A stretch of DNA of 64,000 nucleotides from Paenibacillus_S sp043945595 (GCF_043945595.1 NZ_JBIFNP010000001.1:3472001-3536000), one strand, 5' to 3'; counted from the stretch's first letter, positions 53,317 to 62,818 are shown. The notes: generated by a model not told the origin, from the sequence alone. Numbers and translations are program-made.

Positions 53317-54507
53317 CTAGTGTCCCTGCGATCTGACTTCAGACGGAACGGAAAGCACGAAGCTCAGGAAGAGCACTGCAGCCGCTGCCGCATAAGGCAG
53401 CTGAATGTTTAAATCAAACAGAAATCCGGCGGCGATAGGCCCCGCGATATTCCCCATGCTGGTATAAGCGGAATTCAGCCCCGCCACATAGCCCTGCTGC
53501 TCCTGGGCCATTTTGGACATCTGGGTGCCGATCGCGGGCCGCAAAATGTCGATGGACAGAAACACAATAAATGTCACCGCCACAATCAGCCAATAGCTGC
53601 TTACAAGCAGCGTCAGCAAAATAAACAGACTTGCCGCTCCCAGACACCATGCAATGATCCGGTTCTCGCCGAACCGCTGAGTCATCCACCCGAATATCGT
53701 GGCCTGGACGACCGCGCCCGAAATCGAGCCGAACGTAATGATAAACGCGATATCCTTGGGCGTGAATCCGAACTTGCGGTCTACGAACAAACCGAATACC
53801 GTCTCATAATTCGCAAGCCCGAACGACATAACGAACACTATAATCAAGCTTAGAAAATACGGCTCTTTAAACGACTGCAGCAGCTGCACGCCCAGGCTCT
53901 GCTTTTCCTCCGGCTGCGAAGCCGCATCTTCCCTGCTCGCTGTATTCAGCGATTCCGGCAGAAAAAGCAGCGTGATGACGGCAGCGGCGGCGCCGGCTGC
54001 AGCGGCCGCATAGAACGGAGCCCGCATGCCATATTCCGCGATAAAGCCTCCGATCCCCGGCCCGATAATAAAGCCTGTCGTAATTGCCGCATTCATGAAC
54101 CCCATGCCTTGGGCTCTTTCCTCTGTCGAGGTAACATCGGCCGTGTAAGCCATAATGGCAGGCATTATTAACGCCGCCCCGACGCCGCCCAGCATCCTCG
54201 ATGCGAACAAAAATACCGGGCTGCTGACAACGCCGAACATCCACTCGGAGACAGTAAAAAGAAGCATGCCGGCAACGATGATTTTCTTCCTTCCCAGCTT
54301 ATCGGACATGCGCCCGGCCCACGGCGAGAACAGCAGCTGGGTCAGGGAAAATGCCGCGACCAATAGTCCGACGATAGTGCCGTCAATATGCAGCTCTGTC
54401 ATATAAGCGGGCATAATAGGAATAATAAGACCGATACCGGTAAATACAAGAAAAATATTAATCATCAAAATAAGAATCGCGGCTCTGTTTCTAAGAAGTA
54501 AACTCAT
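53317..54507 (-). CDS. MFS multidrug/tetracycline-type exporter (12 TM)
   Basis: A 396-residue DHA1-family exporter: VFTGIGLIIPIMPAYMTELH, motif A SPWAGRMSDKLGRKKIIVAG, ASRMLGGVGAALIMPAIMAY and motif C GFMNAAITTGFIIGPGIGG (G-x8-G-x3-G-P-x2-G-G). Proton antiport of drugs. Start: GGAGGATGGTTGT before ATG at 54507. It lies downstream of a TetR gene with a copy of the same operator in between, so the pair is probably self-regulated and drug-induced. Confidence 0.87.
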   Translation of the reverse strand: MSLLLRNRAAILILMINIFLVFTGIGLIIPIMPAYMTELHIDGTIVGLLVAAFSLTQLLFSPWAGRMSDKLGRKKIIVAGMLLFTVSEWMFGVVSSPVFLFASRMLGGVGAALIMPAIMAYTADVTSTEERAQGMGFMNAAITTGFIIGPGIGGFIAEYGMRAPFYAAAAAGAAAAVITLLFLPESLNTASREDAASQPEEKQSLGVQLLQSFKEPYFLSLIIVFVMSFGLANYETVFGLFVDRKFGFTPKDIAFIITFGSISGAVVQATIFGWMTQRFGENRIIAWCLGAASLFILLTLLVSSYWLIVAVTFIVFLSIDILRPAIGTQMSKMAQEQQGYVAGLNSAYTSMGNIAGPIAAGFLFDLNIQLPYAAAAAVLFLSFVLSVPSEVRSQGH

Positions 54508-54542
54508 ACAACCATCCTCCATCTATCCAGTGAAAGAAAATA

Positions 54543-54562
54543 ATACTGAACGTTCGTTCTAT
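54543..54562. promoter_or_regulatory. TetR operator, copy in front of the MFS gene
   Basis: ATACTGAACGTTCGTTCTAT matches most of the palindrome at 55233-55254 (ATACTGAAC-n4-GTTCAGTAT). It lies between the TetR stop and the MFS start. Confidence 0.6.
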
Positions 54563-54584
54563 AAAATGGGTAAAAAAATTTGGC

Positions 54585-55190
54585 TCAGCCGCTTTGGCTT
54601 TGGGCGGCGATGCCGTAAAGAAATGCCTTAACGGCTGTCTGATAAAGCTCCAGCGCTTCTTTCATGCCGGATTTGCGCGACAGCTGGCTCAGCCCGTAAA
54701 ATAAACCTTCAAGAATTACGGCCAGCCTCTCGACATGATCCGCCTTGAATTCTCCGCTGTCCATCCCTTGGCGCAGCAGCCGCTCGTTAAACTTCAAGTG
54801 GCGCGCAACCATCTCCGCGACTCGTCCCTCGACCTCGCTCGTCTTCTCTTCATTGTTAAAAAACTCATCCGCGGCCTTCGTGAGCGGATGATTCAAATCG
54901 TCCAGCACCATCAGCTCGGCGATGCCGTACAATTTATCGACGGTCGTCTTGTAGCGGGACTCTTTCTCGAGCCATTTGCGCTCCCAATCCTGATCCCATT
55001 CCTCCACCAGGTACAGGAATAGACCCTCTTTGCTTTTAAAATGATAATAAATATTCCCTTTGCTGCTCCTGGTTGCTTCTACGATATCTTCTATGGAAGT
55101 GGCCTTGTATCCCTTTTGCGCAAACAGGGATCTAGCGGCATCGGCCACTCTTTTTTTCGTTTGTTCGCTTTGGAGCTGCTTCTTATTCAA
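54585..55190 (-). CDS. TetR-family transcriptional repressor
   Basis: A 201-residue protein with the N-terminal TetR HTH (VADAARSLFAQKGYKATSIE, then SSKGNIYYHFKSKEGLF) and an all-helical ligand domain of TetR_C type. TTG start with GGAGTGAAAGCAA upstream. Two near-identical palindromes, one before its own promoter and one before the MFS gene, argue that it represses both. The inducer is probably an exporter substrate. Confidence 0.86.
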   Translation of the reverse strand: MNKKQLQSEQTKKRVADAARSLFAQKGYKATSIEDIVEATRSSKGNIYYHFKSKEGLFLYLVEEWDQDWERKWLEKESRYKTTVDKLYGIAELMVLDDLNHPLTKAADEFFNNEEKTSEVEGRVAEMVARHLKFNERLLRQGMDSGEFKADHVERLAVILEGLFYGLSQLSRKSGMKEALELYQTAVKAFLYGIAAQSQSG

Positions 55191-55232
55191 TTGCTTTCAC
55201 TCCGATTCCATAGGCTCTTATCGCCCGCAATG

Positions 55233-55254
55233 ATACTGAACATTCGTTCAGTAT
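55233..55254. promoter_or_regulatory. TetR operator, palindrome upstream of tetR
   Basis: Arms ATACTGAAC and GTTCAGTAT are exact complements, separated by ATTC. It begins 43 bp upstream of the TTG start of the TetR gene. Confidence 0.7.
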
Positions 55255-55407
55255 TCTAACAAAAAAAAGCGGTTCCCGCAAGGGGACTCCCCCAAATTCC
55301 TTACACTATCATCATAACTCATCTTTCCGAAAAGAAACAGACTATTTATTTCCTGTTATTTCATTATAATGGAACCGTTCACCAAATTACCGTTAGGAGG
55401 AATGAAT

Positions 55408-56475
55408 TTGAAGAACGATCAGCCGGAAGCTCCGATACAAGTCGGATACGCACGCTCCGCCGCAGCGGCATGGGTGCAGGAAACAGCCAGCCGGGAGAAA
55501 GGATTCCTGGGCGCCTATTTCAGCGGCTCCACGGTCGGCAAGCCGGATTACGCATACATGTCCCCCTCATCGGATATCGATGTGGTCGTCGTAACCTCAC
55601 AAGCCGCTCCTCCGATGAAGCTGGGGAAATTCGTTTACCGTGGCGTTTTGATCGAGGTTACACCGTTGTCCTGGAACGATCTGCAATCGCCTGAGCATGT
55701 ATTGTCCTCCTACCATCTTGCCGGCAGCTTTCGTATAGATTCGATTATTGCAGACCCCGGAGGACAGCTCGGCCAGCTGCAGCGGGCCGTGTCCCAACAA
55801 TTCGCCCGCCGCGAGTGGGTGCGCCGCCGGTGTGAAAACGTCCGCCAAAAAATTGAACAGGGTCTCAGCTCCATCGATACTTCCGCGCCCTTTCACGATC
55901 AAGTAACGTCATGGTTGTTCCCGACCGGGGTCATGACACACATTCTGCTCGTGGCTGCTCTGCGCAATCCGACGGTACGGCTCCGTTATGCCGCTGTCCG
56001 TGAGGTGCTTCAGCAGTACGGCCTCGACGGTTTCTACACTGAGCTGCTGGAGCTGCAGGGCAGCGCGCGCCTCACGCCGGAACGCGTCGCACTGCATACC
56101 GACAAGCTGGAAGAAACGTTCGACGCCGCGGCAGCCGTTGCGCGAACTCCCTTCTTCTTTAGCTCCGACATCTCCGCCGCTTCGCGCCCGATTGCCATCG
56201 AGGGGAGCAGCGAGCTGATCCGCTCCGGGCTGCACCGCGAAGCGGTGTTCTGGATCATTGCCACCTTTGCGCGCTGCCATAAAATCCTTGCGGCGGACGC
56301 CCCGCAAAGCTTGCAGCAGTCGCTTGCGCCCGCTTTTGAAGCCGCCGTGGCCGATCTCGGTATCGCTTCCACAAGCGATTTGCTTCGCCGCGCCGAAGAA
56401 GCGCGGGCTTTTCTGCCCAAGCTCTGGGAAACGACAGAGGTGCTTCTGTCCTCCAATCCTGACATTATAGACTAG
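55408..56475 (+). CDS. nucleotidyltransferase-fold protein
   Basis: A 355-residue protein with an N-terminal Pol-beta-like core: FLGAYFSGSTVGKPDYAYMS and SSDIDVVVVTS give the G-S...D-x-D site, and RGVLIEVTPLSW a third acid. A helical C-terminal domain of about 200 residues completes it. TTG at 55408 follows AGGAGG by seven bases; the ATG at 55402 is too close to the ribosome site and the ATG at 55369 has none. It resembles, only in fold, the protein at 28990. Role unknown. Confidence 0.68.
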   Translation: MKNDQPEAPIQVGYARSAAAAWVQETASREKGFLGAYFSGSTVGKPDYAYMSPSSDIDVVVVTSQAAPPMKLGKFVYRGVLIEVTPLSWNDLQSPEHVLSSYHLAGSFRIDSIIADPGGQLGQLQRAVSQQFARREWVRRRCENVRQKIEQGLSSIDTSAPFHDQVTSWLFPTGVMTHILLVAALRNPTVRLRYAAVREVLQQYGLDGFYTELLELQGSARLTPERVALHTDKLEETFDAAAAVARTPFFFSSDISAASRPIAIEGSSELIRSGLHREAVFWIIATFARCHKILAADAPQSLQQSLAPAFEAAVADLGIASTSDLLRRAEEARAFLPKLWETTEVLLSSNPDIID

Positions 56476-56532
56476 AGTTGGAGTTTGGAATGCAGCCGCA
56501 AAGAGTCATCTTTGCACCGGTTAACGAAAATA

Positions 56533-56567
56533 AGCCTTCCATCGCCAATAAGGATGGAAGGCTTGAT
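56533..56567. terminator. shared terminator
   Basis: AAGCCTTCCATC and GATGGAAGGCTT form a 12-bp stem, followed on the minus strand by ATTTTCG. It lies between two convergent genes. Confidence 0.75.
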
Positions 56568-56581
56568 CGTTGTCGAGGCAA

Positions 56582-57178
56582 TTAGTTTCTCTCTTCCCAC
56601 TTGTGCAGGAGAAACGTGATGATATCCTCCTTGGTTTCTTCGGCCAGGCCGTTCCGCAGGGCGGTAATAAATTCGATAAAAAGCAAGGATATCAGCTCAT
56701 CCAGCTCCAGATCGATGGGCGCATGATTCCACTGTACATCGTCAAAAAACACCTCGACCCTATTCATCTCGCTCACATGAATGGGAATGGAAATAGCCAG
56801 CTGCCCGCGCTCATCCCTGGTGCCGTTTTTGGCATGAAGCTTCCATTGGAAGCCGGCAGGTTTGATGATGGAGGGGCCTCGTTTATCAAAGGAATCGGCC
56901 GTTTGGTCGAGAACCGATCCGTAGCTTTCGATCAAATTGACCAAATAATCGTAGAGATCCTCACCGTGCCGGATTTTCTCGATAAAGTTATCGAACAGCA
57001 CTTTTATTAGAAATACCTTATTTAAGCTGTTCAGCTCTTCTTTGGTAATATATTTCACATCGTCGATAAACACATCGGCACGTTTGAAATATTCGCGGGG
57101 TGCGCGGATTTGAACGGTTTGATACGCTCCCGATGTTCTTTTGCCGAACAGGCCGGTTCATTTTTTAAACGTAAGCAT
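56582..57178 (-). CDS. uncharacterised protein; in-frame TGA at codon 7 of the likely start
   Basis: No family recognised. The uninterrupted part (GTG at 57073) encodes 163 residues (VFIDDVKYITKEELNSLNK; acidic, helical). In the same frame, upstream protein-like codons (TGLFGKRTSGAYQTVQIRAP) lead to ATG at 57178 with a strong ribosome site (GGGGGGGAGCCCGCC), but the seventh codon is TGA: MLTFKK-stop-TGLFGK. TGG (Trp) would restore a 198-residue protein. So the gene is either broken by one base or misread. The interior ends with EDIITFLLHKWEERN. No neighbours suggest a role. Confidence 0.55.
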
Positions 57179-57322
57179 GGCGGGCTCCCCCCCTCTGAGC
57201 TTCTTACTCTACTATTATTATTCCGAATCTAGCAAAAGTATGACAGTAGATTTGTATTTTATAAAGGCTGTCCGTGCAGGCTCGAATAACAAGTGCATGT
57301 GTGATGCCTGCGTTTGTGCGTC

Positions 57323-57448
57323 GGAGGGAATGGGTGTAGGGTTACAGTCGCTGTTAAAGTCGTGTGATCCTGAATTTTTTATATAAAGCGGATATCACAC
57401 GACTTTAAAGGCGACCGCTTCGCTCTTCCACCCCACACCCATTCCCTC
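57323..57448. repeat. 126-bp long stem-loop, MITE-like or structured RNA
   Basis: Outer arms GAGGGAATGGGTGT (57324-57337) and ACACCCATTCCCTC (57435-57448), and inner arms TTAAAGTCGTGTGAT (57354-57368) and ATCACACGACTTTAA (57393-57407), are exact complements; CAGTCGC/GCGACCG pair in between. The gap 57179-57622 contains no gene besides this and the terminator after it. Confidence 0.8.
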
Positions 57449-57569
57449 ACGGATCGGCGGTGTGCTTTGTTCTACCTCTTTCATTCGGTGAAGCTCGACA
57501 GTGCGTTACATCCAGACGGCTTTGTGCTTTTCTTATCCATGAATACCCGCATCGCCCGGTTATATTTTC

Positions 57570-57610
57570 AAAAAAAGAGCAATTCCTTTGTCAGCTAAAG
57601 GAATTGCTCT
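57570..57610 (-). terminator. terminator of the CYP102 gene
   Basis: GAGCAATTCCTTT and AAAGGAATTGCTC form a 13-bp stem followed on the minus strand by seven T residues, 12 bp after the stop. Confidence 0.88.
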
Positions 57611-57622
57611 TCAATATAGGTT

Positions 57623-60600
57623 TTACGCTCCGGACCATACATCTTTAGCGTACCTGCCCTCGGCTTCCAGCTTGGCGAGCCATGCGGCGGCTTCTTGCTC
57701 GGCAACGCCGTGCTTCTCGCGGTACATCTGGACAAGCGTCTGCTCTGCCTCGGGAGCCATACGGCTTCCGTCACCGCATACATACAGCTTGCCTCCCCGC
57801 TCCAGCACGTTCAGCACTTCGCCGGCATGCTGTCTCAGCAGATGCTGAACGTACGTCTTCGGAGTTCCGTCCTTCCTCGAGTACGCCACGTGCAGCCGCA
57901 CCAGCCCTTCCCGCTCGAACTGTTCCATTTCCTCGCGGTACAGGTAATCCGATTCATCGCGGCACCCATAGAACAGATGCGCTTCACCCAATACCCGTCC
58001 CTCCCGCTTCATAGCGCTTCTTGCCTGAAGGAAGCCGCGGAACGGCGCGACTCCCGTGCCCGGACCGATCATAATGATCGGCGTCTCCGGGTTGTCAGGC
58101 AGCTGGAAGCCGGAATCGGAAGCCGACACGAAAGCGGGGACCGCCTCTCCCTCGCGGCAGCCGGCCAAATAATTCGAGGCCACGCCGAGATATTCGCCGC
58201 GGCCGCTGTGGGCAGGACTGCGCACTACGTCGACGGTGATGCTGGCCGTTCCGGCCTGCGCCTTAGGCGAGCTGGAAATGGAATAGTATCTCGGCTTAAG
58301 CGGCGGCAACAACTCGATAAACCGCGGGAACGGCAGCTCGCAGGCCGGATACCGCTCCAGCAGGTCCAGCATGGTCAGGCGTACGGCCAGCACTTTCTCT
58401 GCATACACTTCCTCCTGAAGGAGCGCTTCAAGCTCCTTCTGATGCGGAGGACACACGGTGTGTGCCGCCAGCTCGCGAAGCTGTGCCCGTGTGGCCGCTT
58501 CCTGCAGCTCAACGCTGCCGCCGAGCAGCTCCTGCACGCTGACCGGGCGCTCAAGCGGCAGATGAGTCGCGCTGCTTCCCGAGCCGCTCAGGATAAGCTG
58601 GTCCAGTGCCGTGAAGGCCGTATCGCCGGAGGACACGGTCCACAAGCGCAGGAGCGTTCAAAGGAAGCACGCCGAGGTGATCCCCTTCCTTATAGGTCAC
58701 GCCTTCCGGGAGAGCCAGCTCCAGGTGCCGCGTGCTGCGTCCGCTTCCCTGTGTCTGAAGCTCCCGGTTTGCCGTAACAATCGCCGCGGCAGCCCCGTAG
58801 CTTTTAGCCAAAGGAGTGAGGGTGTGCCCCTGCACGAATTTGACCTGCAGGGAGCCACCCTCCTGCTTCGGCTGCGCCGGGCTTTTCAGATGAAGGGCAC
58901 TCATCAAATCGGGCCACAGCCTTAGCTGCCAGTCCTCGACTTGTTTTTCAAAGTCGCCGCTGGCATCCGCTTCGCCCCGGGCGGTAATACGCGCTGCGCC
59001 ATACGCCGACAGCTGTTCGTCGATCAGCCGCGGAATATATTGATAGGTGCTGGCCCAATTTCGATCCCCGCAGCCGAACACCGCGTACTGGACACCGCTC
59101 AGCTCCTCAGGCTGAAGCTGGCCGAGCCGCTGTACGAAAGTGCGGGCATTGCTCGGCGGCTTCCCGTTATACGATGCCGAAACAATAAGCACGGGGCCTT
59201 CTTTCGGCAAACTGCCTGCATGGTCATCCAGCGGCGCCACCCGGCTTTGAAAGCCATGCGTCCGTGCGGTTTCCGCCAGCTCCCGCGCGATCCCTTCTGC
59301 GGTACCCATGTTGGAACCGTAAAGCACGAGCAGCGGGGTGCGATGGTCTTCCAGCGGAGCTTTTGCTTCCATTTCCTTGGATTTATCCGCCTCCTCAGCA
59401 ACGGTCACGGCCGCATTCGCGCTCGAGCTCGCATTCGCCGGCACGAAATTAAAGGCCGTCCGGCTGCCGCGCGGCCGCACTTGAATCTTGAAGCCATCCG
59501 GCTTCAGCGTCAACGATTCCTTCACTTTTAGCTCATAGCCCGCATGATCGATCAGCTCGAAATGCTTCAATACCATTCCCAGCACAAGGGTAGCTTCCTG
59601 CAGTGCAAATTGCTGTCCGATACAAGCCCGCTGGCCGTTGCCAAACGGTTTGAACGCATGGTAAGGAATAGCTGACGGGTCCTCGAACCGCTCGGGAAGA
59701 AACGACTCCGCATCCTCTCCCCACACGGCTGGATCGCGGTGAAGCTGAGGGATCAGCACATTTACGCTTTCCCCCTTCTGCATAGGGTACTTACCGGCCA
59801 GCACCGTATCCTCCTTGGCATACAGGGAAAATGCCGGGGCGGTGGGCCACAAACGAAGCGCCTCGTTCAGCACCATCTGGATATATTTCAGCTCGCGAAC
59901 CTGCCGGTAGCTCGGCACCGGGTCCGTCAGCACACGGTCTACTTCCTCGTAAGCCTTGCGCAGCTTATCGGGATTTTTCATCAGGAAGTACAGGGCAAAC
60001 GAGAGCAGACCGCTGGTTGTCTCATGACCTGCAATCAGGAAGGTAATGATCTGATAGCGGATGTTCTCGTCATCCAGCGCTTCACCCGTTTCGGGGTCCT
60101 TCCCGCTCAGCATATGGGCCAGCAGATCGTCGCCGCCCAGCTGCCCGTGACTTTTCCGCTCGGCGATAATTTTATCTACAAGACTGAACATCGTCTCAAT
60201 GTCGCGTTGAAACTGCCGTTTCGTTCGGATCATCAGCTTGTCTTGGATACCGAGCCGCTGCAGCTGGCTCATCGCTTCGCCCAAAGCCCGCACCATGCTG
60301 GTGATGAACGGATGCGGCTCCTCGCGGTAAAAGCTGTTAAAACGGTAATTAAAGCCGCACAAACCGATCGTATCCAGCGTTAGCCGGGTCATATCCTCCG
60401 GAACGTCGACATGGTCGTCCGGATTCAAACGGGCCCACTTCTGGACCAGCTGTACAGCGATATCGACCATCATGTCATGGTAGCCCCGCATCGCGGTTTG
60501 ACTGAAGCTCGGCAGCAAAATGTGATGAGCCTTACGCCAGTTCGGCTCCTCCGTCCAGCTCGTGAACAGGCCGTCACCGGCAAAAGCACGCACCTTTTGC

Positions 60601-60821
60601 AGCGGTGCCCACACTTTTTTGTCAAACCGCTGCTCATCGCAGGCGTCGGATACCAGCTCGTAGCTGGAAATAATCAGATCGGATCTTCCCGGCAGATCCA
60701 TACGGTAGATTGGCCCGTGCTCCTGCGCCAGCTTGACCAGCGATTGCACCGGTCTTTCAAGATCCAGTAAGGGCAAATTCCCGAGCGGCCCGAATGTTTT
60801 AGGTTGCGGGATGGTTTCCAT
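57623..60821 (-). CDS. cyp102A: CYP102-type self-sufficient P450/NADPH-P450 reductase, frameshifted
   Basis: Corrected product 1065 residues, close to P450 BM3 (1048). The haem domain (1-450) has the I-helix AGHETTSGLLSFAL, ExxR in NEALRLWPTAPA and the haem loop FKPFGNGQRACIGQQFALQE (Cys ligand). The reductase has the FMN part (LVLYGSNMGTAEGIARELAE), FAD part (RYYSISSSPKAQAG) and NADPH part (IGPGTGVAPFRGFLQ, YVCGDGSRMA). It hydroxylates fatty acids at subterminal positions in the cytoplasm. One extra base near 58598-58610 separates GLHGT from DQLILSGSGSSATHLPLERP. Start: GGAGGCGATCATTT before ATG. Regulated by the upstream TetR through palindromes similar to the Bm3R1 operator. Confidence 0.93.
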
Positions 60822-60877
60822 AAATGATCGCCTCCGGAGATTAGTTTATGTTGGAATGACCTTGGTTTATAACACCA

Positions 60878-60895
60878 GGAATGAATATTCATTCC
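60878..60895. promoter_or_regulatory. operator before CYP102 (Bm3R1/FatR-like site)
   Basis: GGAATGAATATTCATTCC is a perfect 18-bp palindrome 57 bp upstream of the P450 start. It differs from the Bacillus megaterium Bm3R1 operator core GGAATGAACGTTCATTCC only in the central two bases. Likely bound by the TetR encoded at 60924. Confidence 0.8.
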
Positions 60896-60923
60896 GTTTA
60901 AGACAAGCAATAAGCTATTCGTA

Positions 60924-61493
60924 TCAATGAACACGAATAGCATTCCAGCAGCAGGCCTCGGCCTGATTCAACAGCTCTGAAGAATTCTCCACAATCCCTT
61001 TCTTCATAAACATCAACAGTCTCACCAGCGCGCCGTACACAATGGCGATCAGTGCGTCCGAGGGCAGGGAACAGATAACTCCCTGACGTTTCCCTTCATC
61101 AAGAATGCCGCGGATAAAGCCGAGGAAATGCTCGAATTTATCCCTGCTCGCCTGATCCAGAAACGGTGCGTTGGCATGTGAGTCGATAAAAGCCAAAGCC
61201 CGGTCATGATGGTTGGCAAACTCGACAACCTGGGAGACGATATGTCTGAATTGTTCGCGGATCGGAACGTCAGCCAGAGGCTGATTCGTCAATAATTGAT
61301 TGGAAAGCTGCTCCATCACCTCCTGGAACAAGGAGTTGACCAGCACTTCTTTATTCTCAAAATAGCGGTAGATCGTGCCCGCTCCTACCTTCGCTTTCTC
61401 CGCAATCGTCGGTACGGTCGTCCCGTCGAAGCCGCGCTCGGCGAATAATTCCAAAGCGGCCTTCATAATATCGTCCCGCTTATTAGTGGACAA
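60924..61493 (-). CDS. TetR-family repressor of CYP102 (Bm3R1/FatR-like)
   Basis: A 189-residue TetR: DDIMKAALELFAERGFDGTT, IAEKAKVGAGTIYRYFENKE (HTH), and a C-terminal helical ligand domain. TTG at 61493 with AAGGAGGCTGCAGTCA upstream is preferred over the GTG at 61541, which would lie over the operator. It is upstream of the P450 gene on the same strand, as fatR-cypB in Bacillus subtilis. Bm3R1/FatR bind fatty acids and release DNA, so fatty acids probably induce the P450 here. Confidence 0.87.
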   Translation of the reverse strand: MSTNKRDDIMKAALELFAERGFDGTTVPTIAEKAKVGAGTIYRYFENKEVLVNSLFQEVMEQLSNQLLTNQPLADVPIREQFRHIVSQVVEFANHHDRALAFIDSHANAPFLDQASRDKFEHFLGFIRGILDEGKRQGVICSLPSDALIAIVYGALVRLLMFMKKGIVENSSELLNQAEACCWNAIRVH

Positions 61494-61522
61494 TGACTGC
61501 AGCCTCCTTCCATTCCTCATGC

Positions 61523-61539
61523 GGAATGAAAATTCATTC
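61523..61539. promoter_or_regulatory. second operator, upstream of the tetR gene
   Basis: GGAATGAAAATTCATTC is a near-copy of the site before CYP102 (arms GAATGAA/TTCATTC). It starts 30 bp upstream of the TTG start of the repressor, indicating autoregulation. Confidence 0.72.
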
Positions 61540-61637
61540 ACTTTTAATTACACTATATTCCTCCTGTTTCACCATGTCAAGCGGAACGGCCAAGGCCCTC
61601 ATTCCTGCCGTCATTTTTTAGGAGAGGGCCTGCCGGT

Positions 61638-62726
61638 TTAACCGAATTGGTTGGAGCATACCAGGTTGCGTCCGTTCATTTTAGCTTGATACAAGGCCTT
61701 GTCCGCTTCCTCAATAATATTCTCTTTCGTATCCGGGTAGGTCGCGACCCCGACGGAAACGGTCATTTGCAGCGGCTGGCCGCCATTCAGGACGAATGTA
61801 TGCTGCTGGACGGAGCTTCTTATTCTTTCTCCGATGATTATAGCGTGCTTGTGAGGGCAGTCGTACAGCAGAACGGAGAATTCCTCACCCCCATTGCGCG
61901 ACACGATATCAAAAGACCGGGCGGCATCCTTTAGCAGCCTGCCCAGCTGCTTCAACACCGTATCCCCGTTGGGATGGCCGTATGTATCGTTGACCTTTTT
62001 GAAATGATCGATATCGATCAGCAGCAGCGACAAAGCTTCGTTCTTCTCTCTCGCCTTCTGCATGGAAGCGTTGAAGGTCGTATCGAAGGTCCGGTGATTA
62101 TTGAGCTCCGTCAGGAAATCAAAGGTGGCTGCTTGTTCCATCCATTGAAGCTGCGTCTTCGCTTTGACAAGAAAATGCATCAATTGGGCGGCAAAGATCC
62201 CTCCCAGGCTCATCATAATTATGTATAAAAGTGCAGGGTGTGCCGCTTGCCTATAACCAAGATTGAAATAAAAAACAAAAATCGTTAACAAATTGCAGAT
62301 CACGATCGAATAGGTCCATTTCTTCCAATAAGACAACGAAGACCTGCATATGAAACCGGAGGCTGCCGCTATGCCAAGGATGATAAACGCCGCTGCGATC
62401 GAGGTCTGATTAATGCCTCCAAAAGCAAATAACCGCACGAAAAAAAGAATCAGTCCCGTAACCAGCGAGGAAAGCAGGCCCCCGAATAGGGCCGAAATGA
62501 CAAGCGCCAGCTGCCGAAAATCCAGGATGGTTCCGTTAAATTCAACGGTAAAAACCATAAGGACGATCCCGAGCACGCCATTTGTCAGTCCGATATGAAG
62601 CTTTGTCATAAGGGATAAGGAGGCGTCCAGGTTCCATTTTTTATAAATTACTTGATTTGCCAAAAATAAATAGGCCGTAACAATGGCGAAGTTAGCGATT
62701 AAATCCTGCAGTGTTCTCAATACCAT
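61638..62726 (-). CDS. diguanylate cyclase with 5TM-LYT sensor
   Basis: A 362-residue membrane GGDEF protein. The N-terminal half has six to seven helices of the 5TMR-5TM_LYT type (DGLL-type motif region: LISALFGGLLSSLVTGLIL). The C-terminal GGDEF domain shows DFLTELNNHRTFD, LLLIDIDHFKKVNDTYGHPN and the active site VSRNGGEEFSVLLYD (GGEEF), so it should make cyclic di-GMP. No RxxD inhibitory site visible before it. Start: AAAGGAGGGGAATTAG before ATG. Alone in its unit. Confidence 0.88.
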   Translation of the reverse strand: MVLRTLQDLIANFAIVTAYLFLANQVIYKKWNLDASLSLMTKLHIGLTNGVLGIVLMVFTVEFNGTILDFRQLALVISALFGGLLSSLVTGLILFFVRLFAFGGINQTSIAAAFIILGIAAASGFICRSSLSYWKKWTYSIVICNLLTIFVFYFNLGYRQAAHPALLYIIMMSLGGIFAAQLMHFLVKAKTQLQWMEQAATFDFLTELNNHRTFDTTFNASMQKAREKNEALSLLLIDIDHFKKVNDTYGHPNGDTVLKQLGRLLKDAARSFDIVSRNGGEEFSVLLYDCPHKHAIIIGERIRSSVQQHTFVLNGGQPLQMTVSVGVATYPDTKENIIEEADKALYQAKMNGRNLVCSNQFG

Positions 62727-62818
62727 CTAATTCCCCTCCTTTCACTGAAGCATAGCAAATGTTTGTTAGGAAATCATAAGAAAAATGTTTGCGTATTCCC
62801 ATCGCCAGCCATGCAAAA

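Noticed and set aside
56582..57178. TGA decoded as Trp or selenocysteine
   Set aside because: TGA is used as a normal stop elsewhere in the window, and no SECIS-like element or recoding context was seen.
57141..57386. Open frame over the long stem-loop
   Set aside because: Cys/Ser-rich product, no ribosome site, and the frame exists only because it crosses the inverted repeat.
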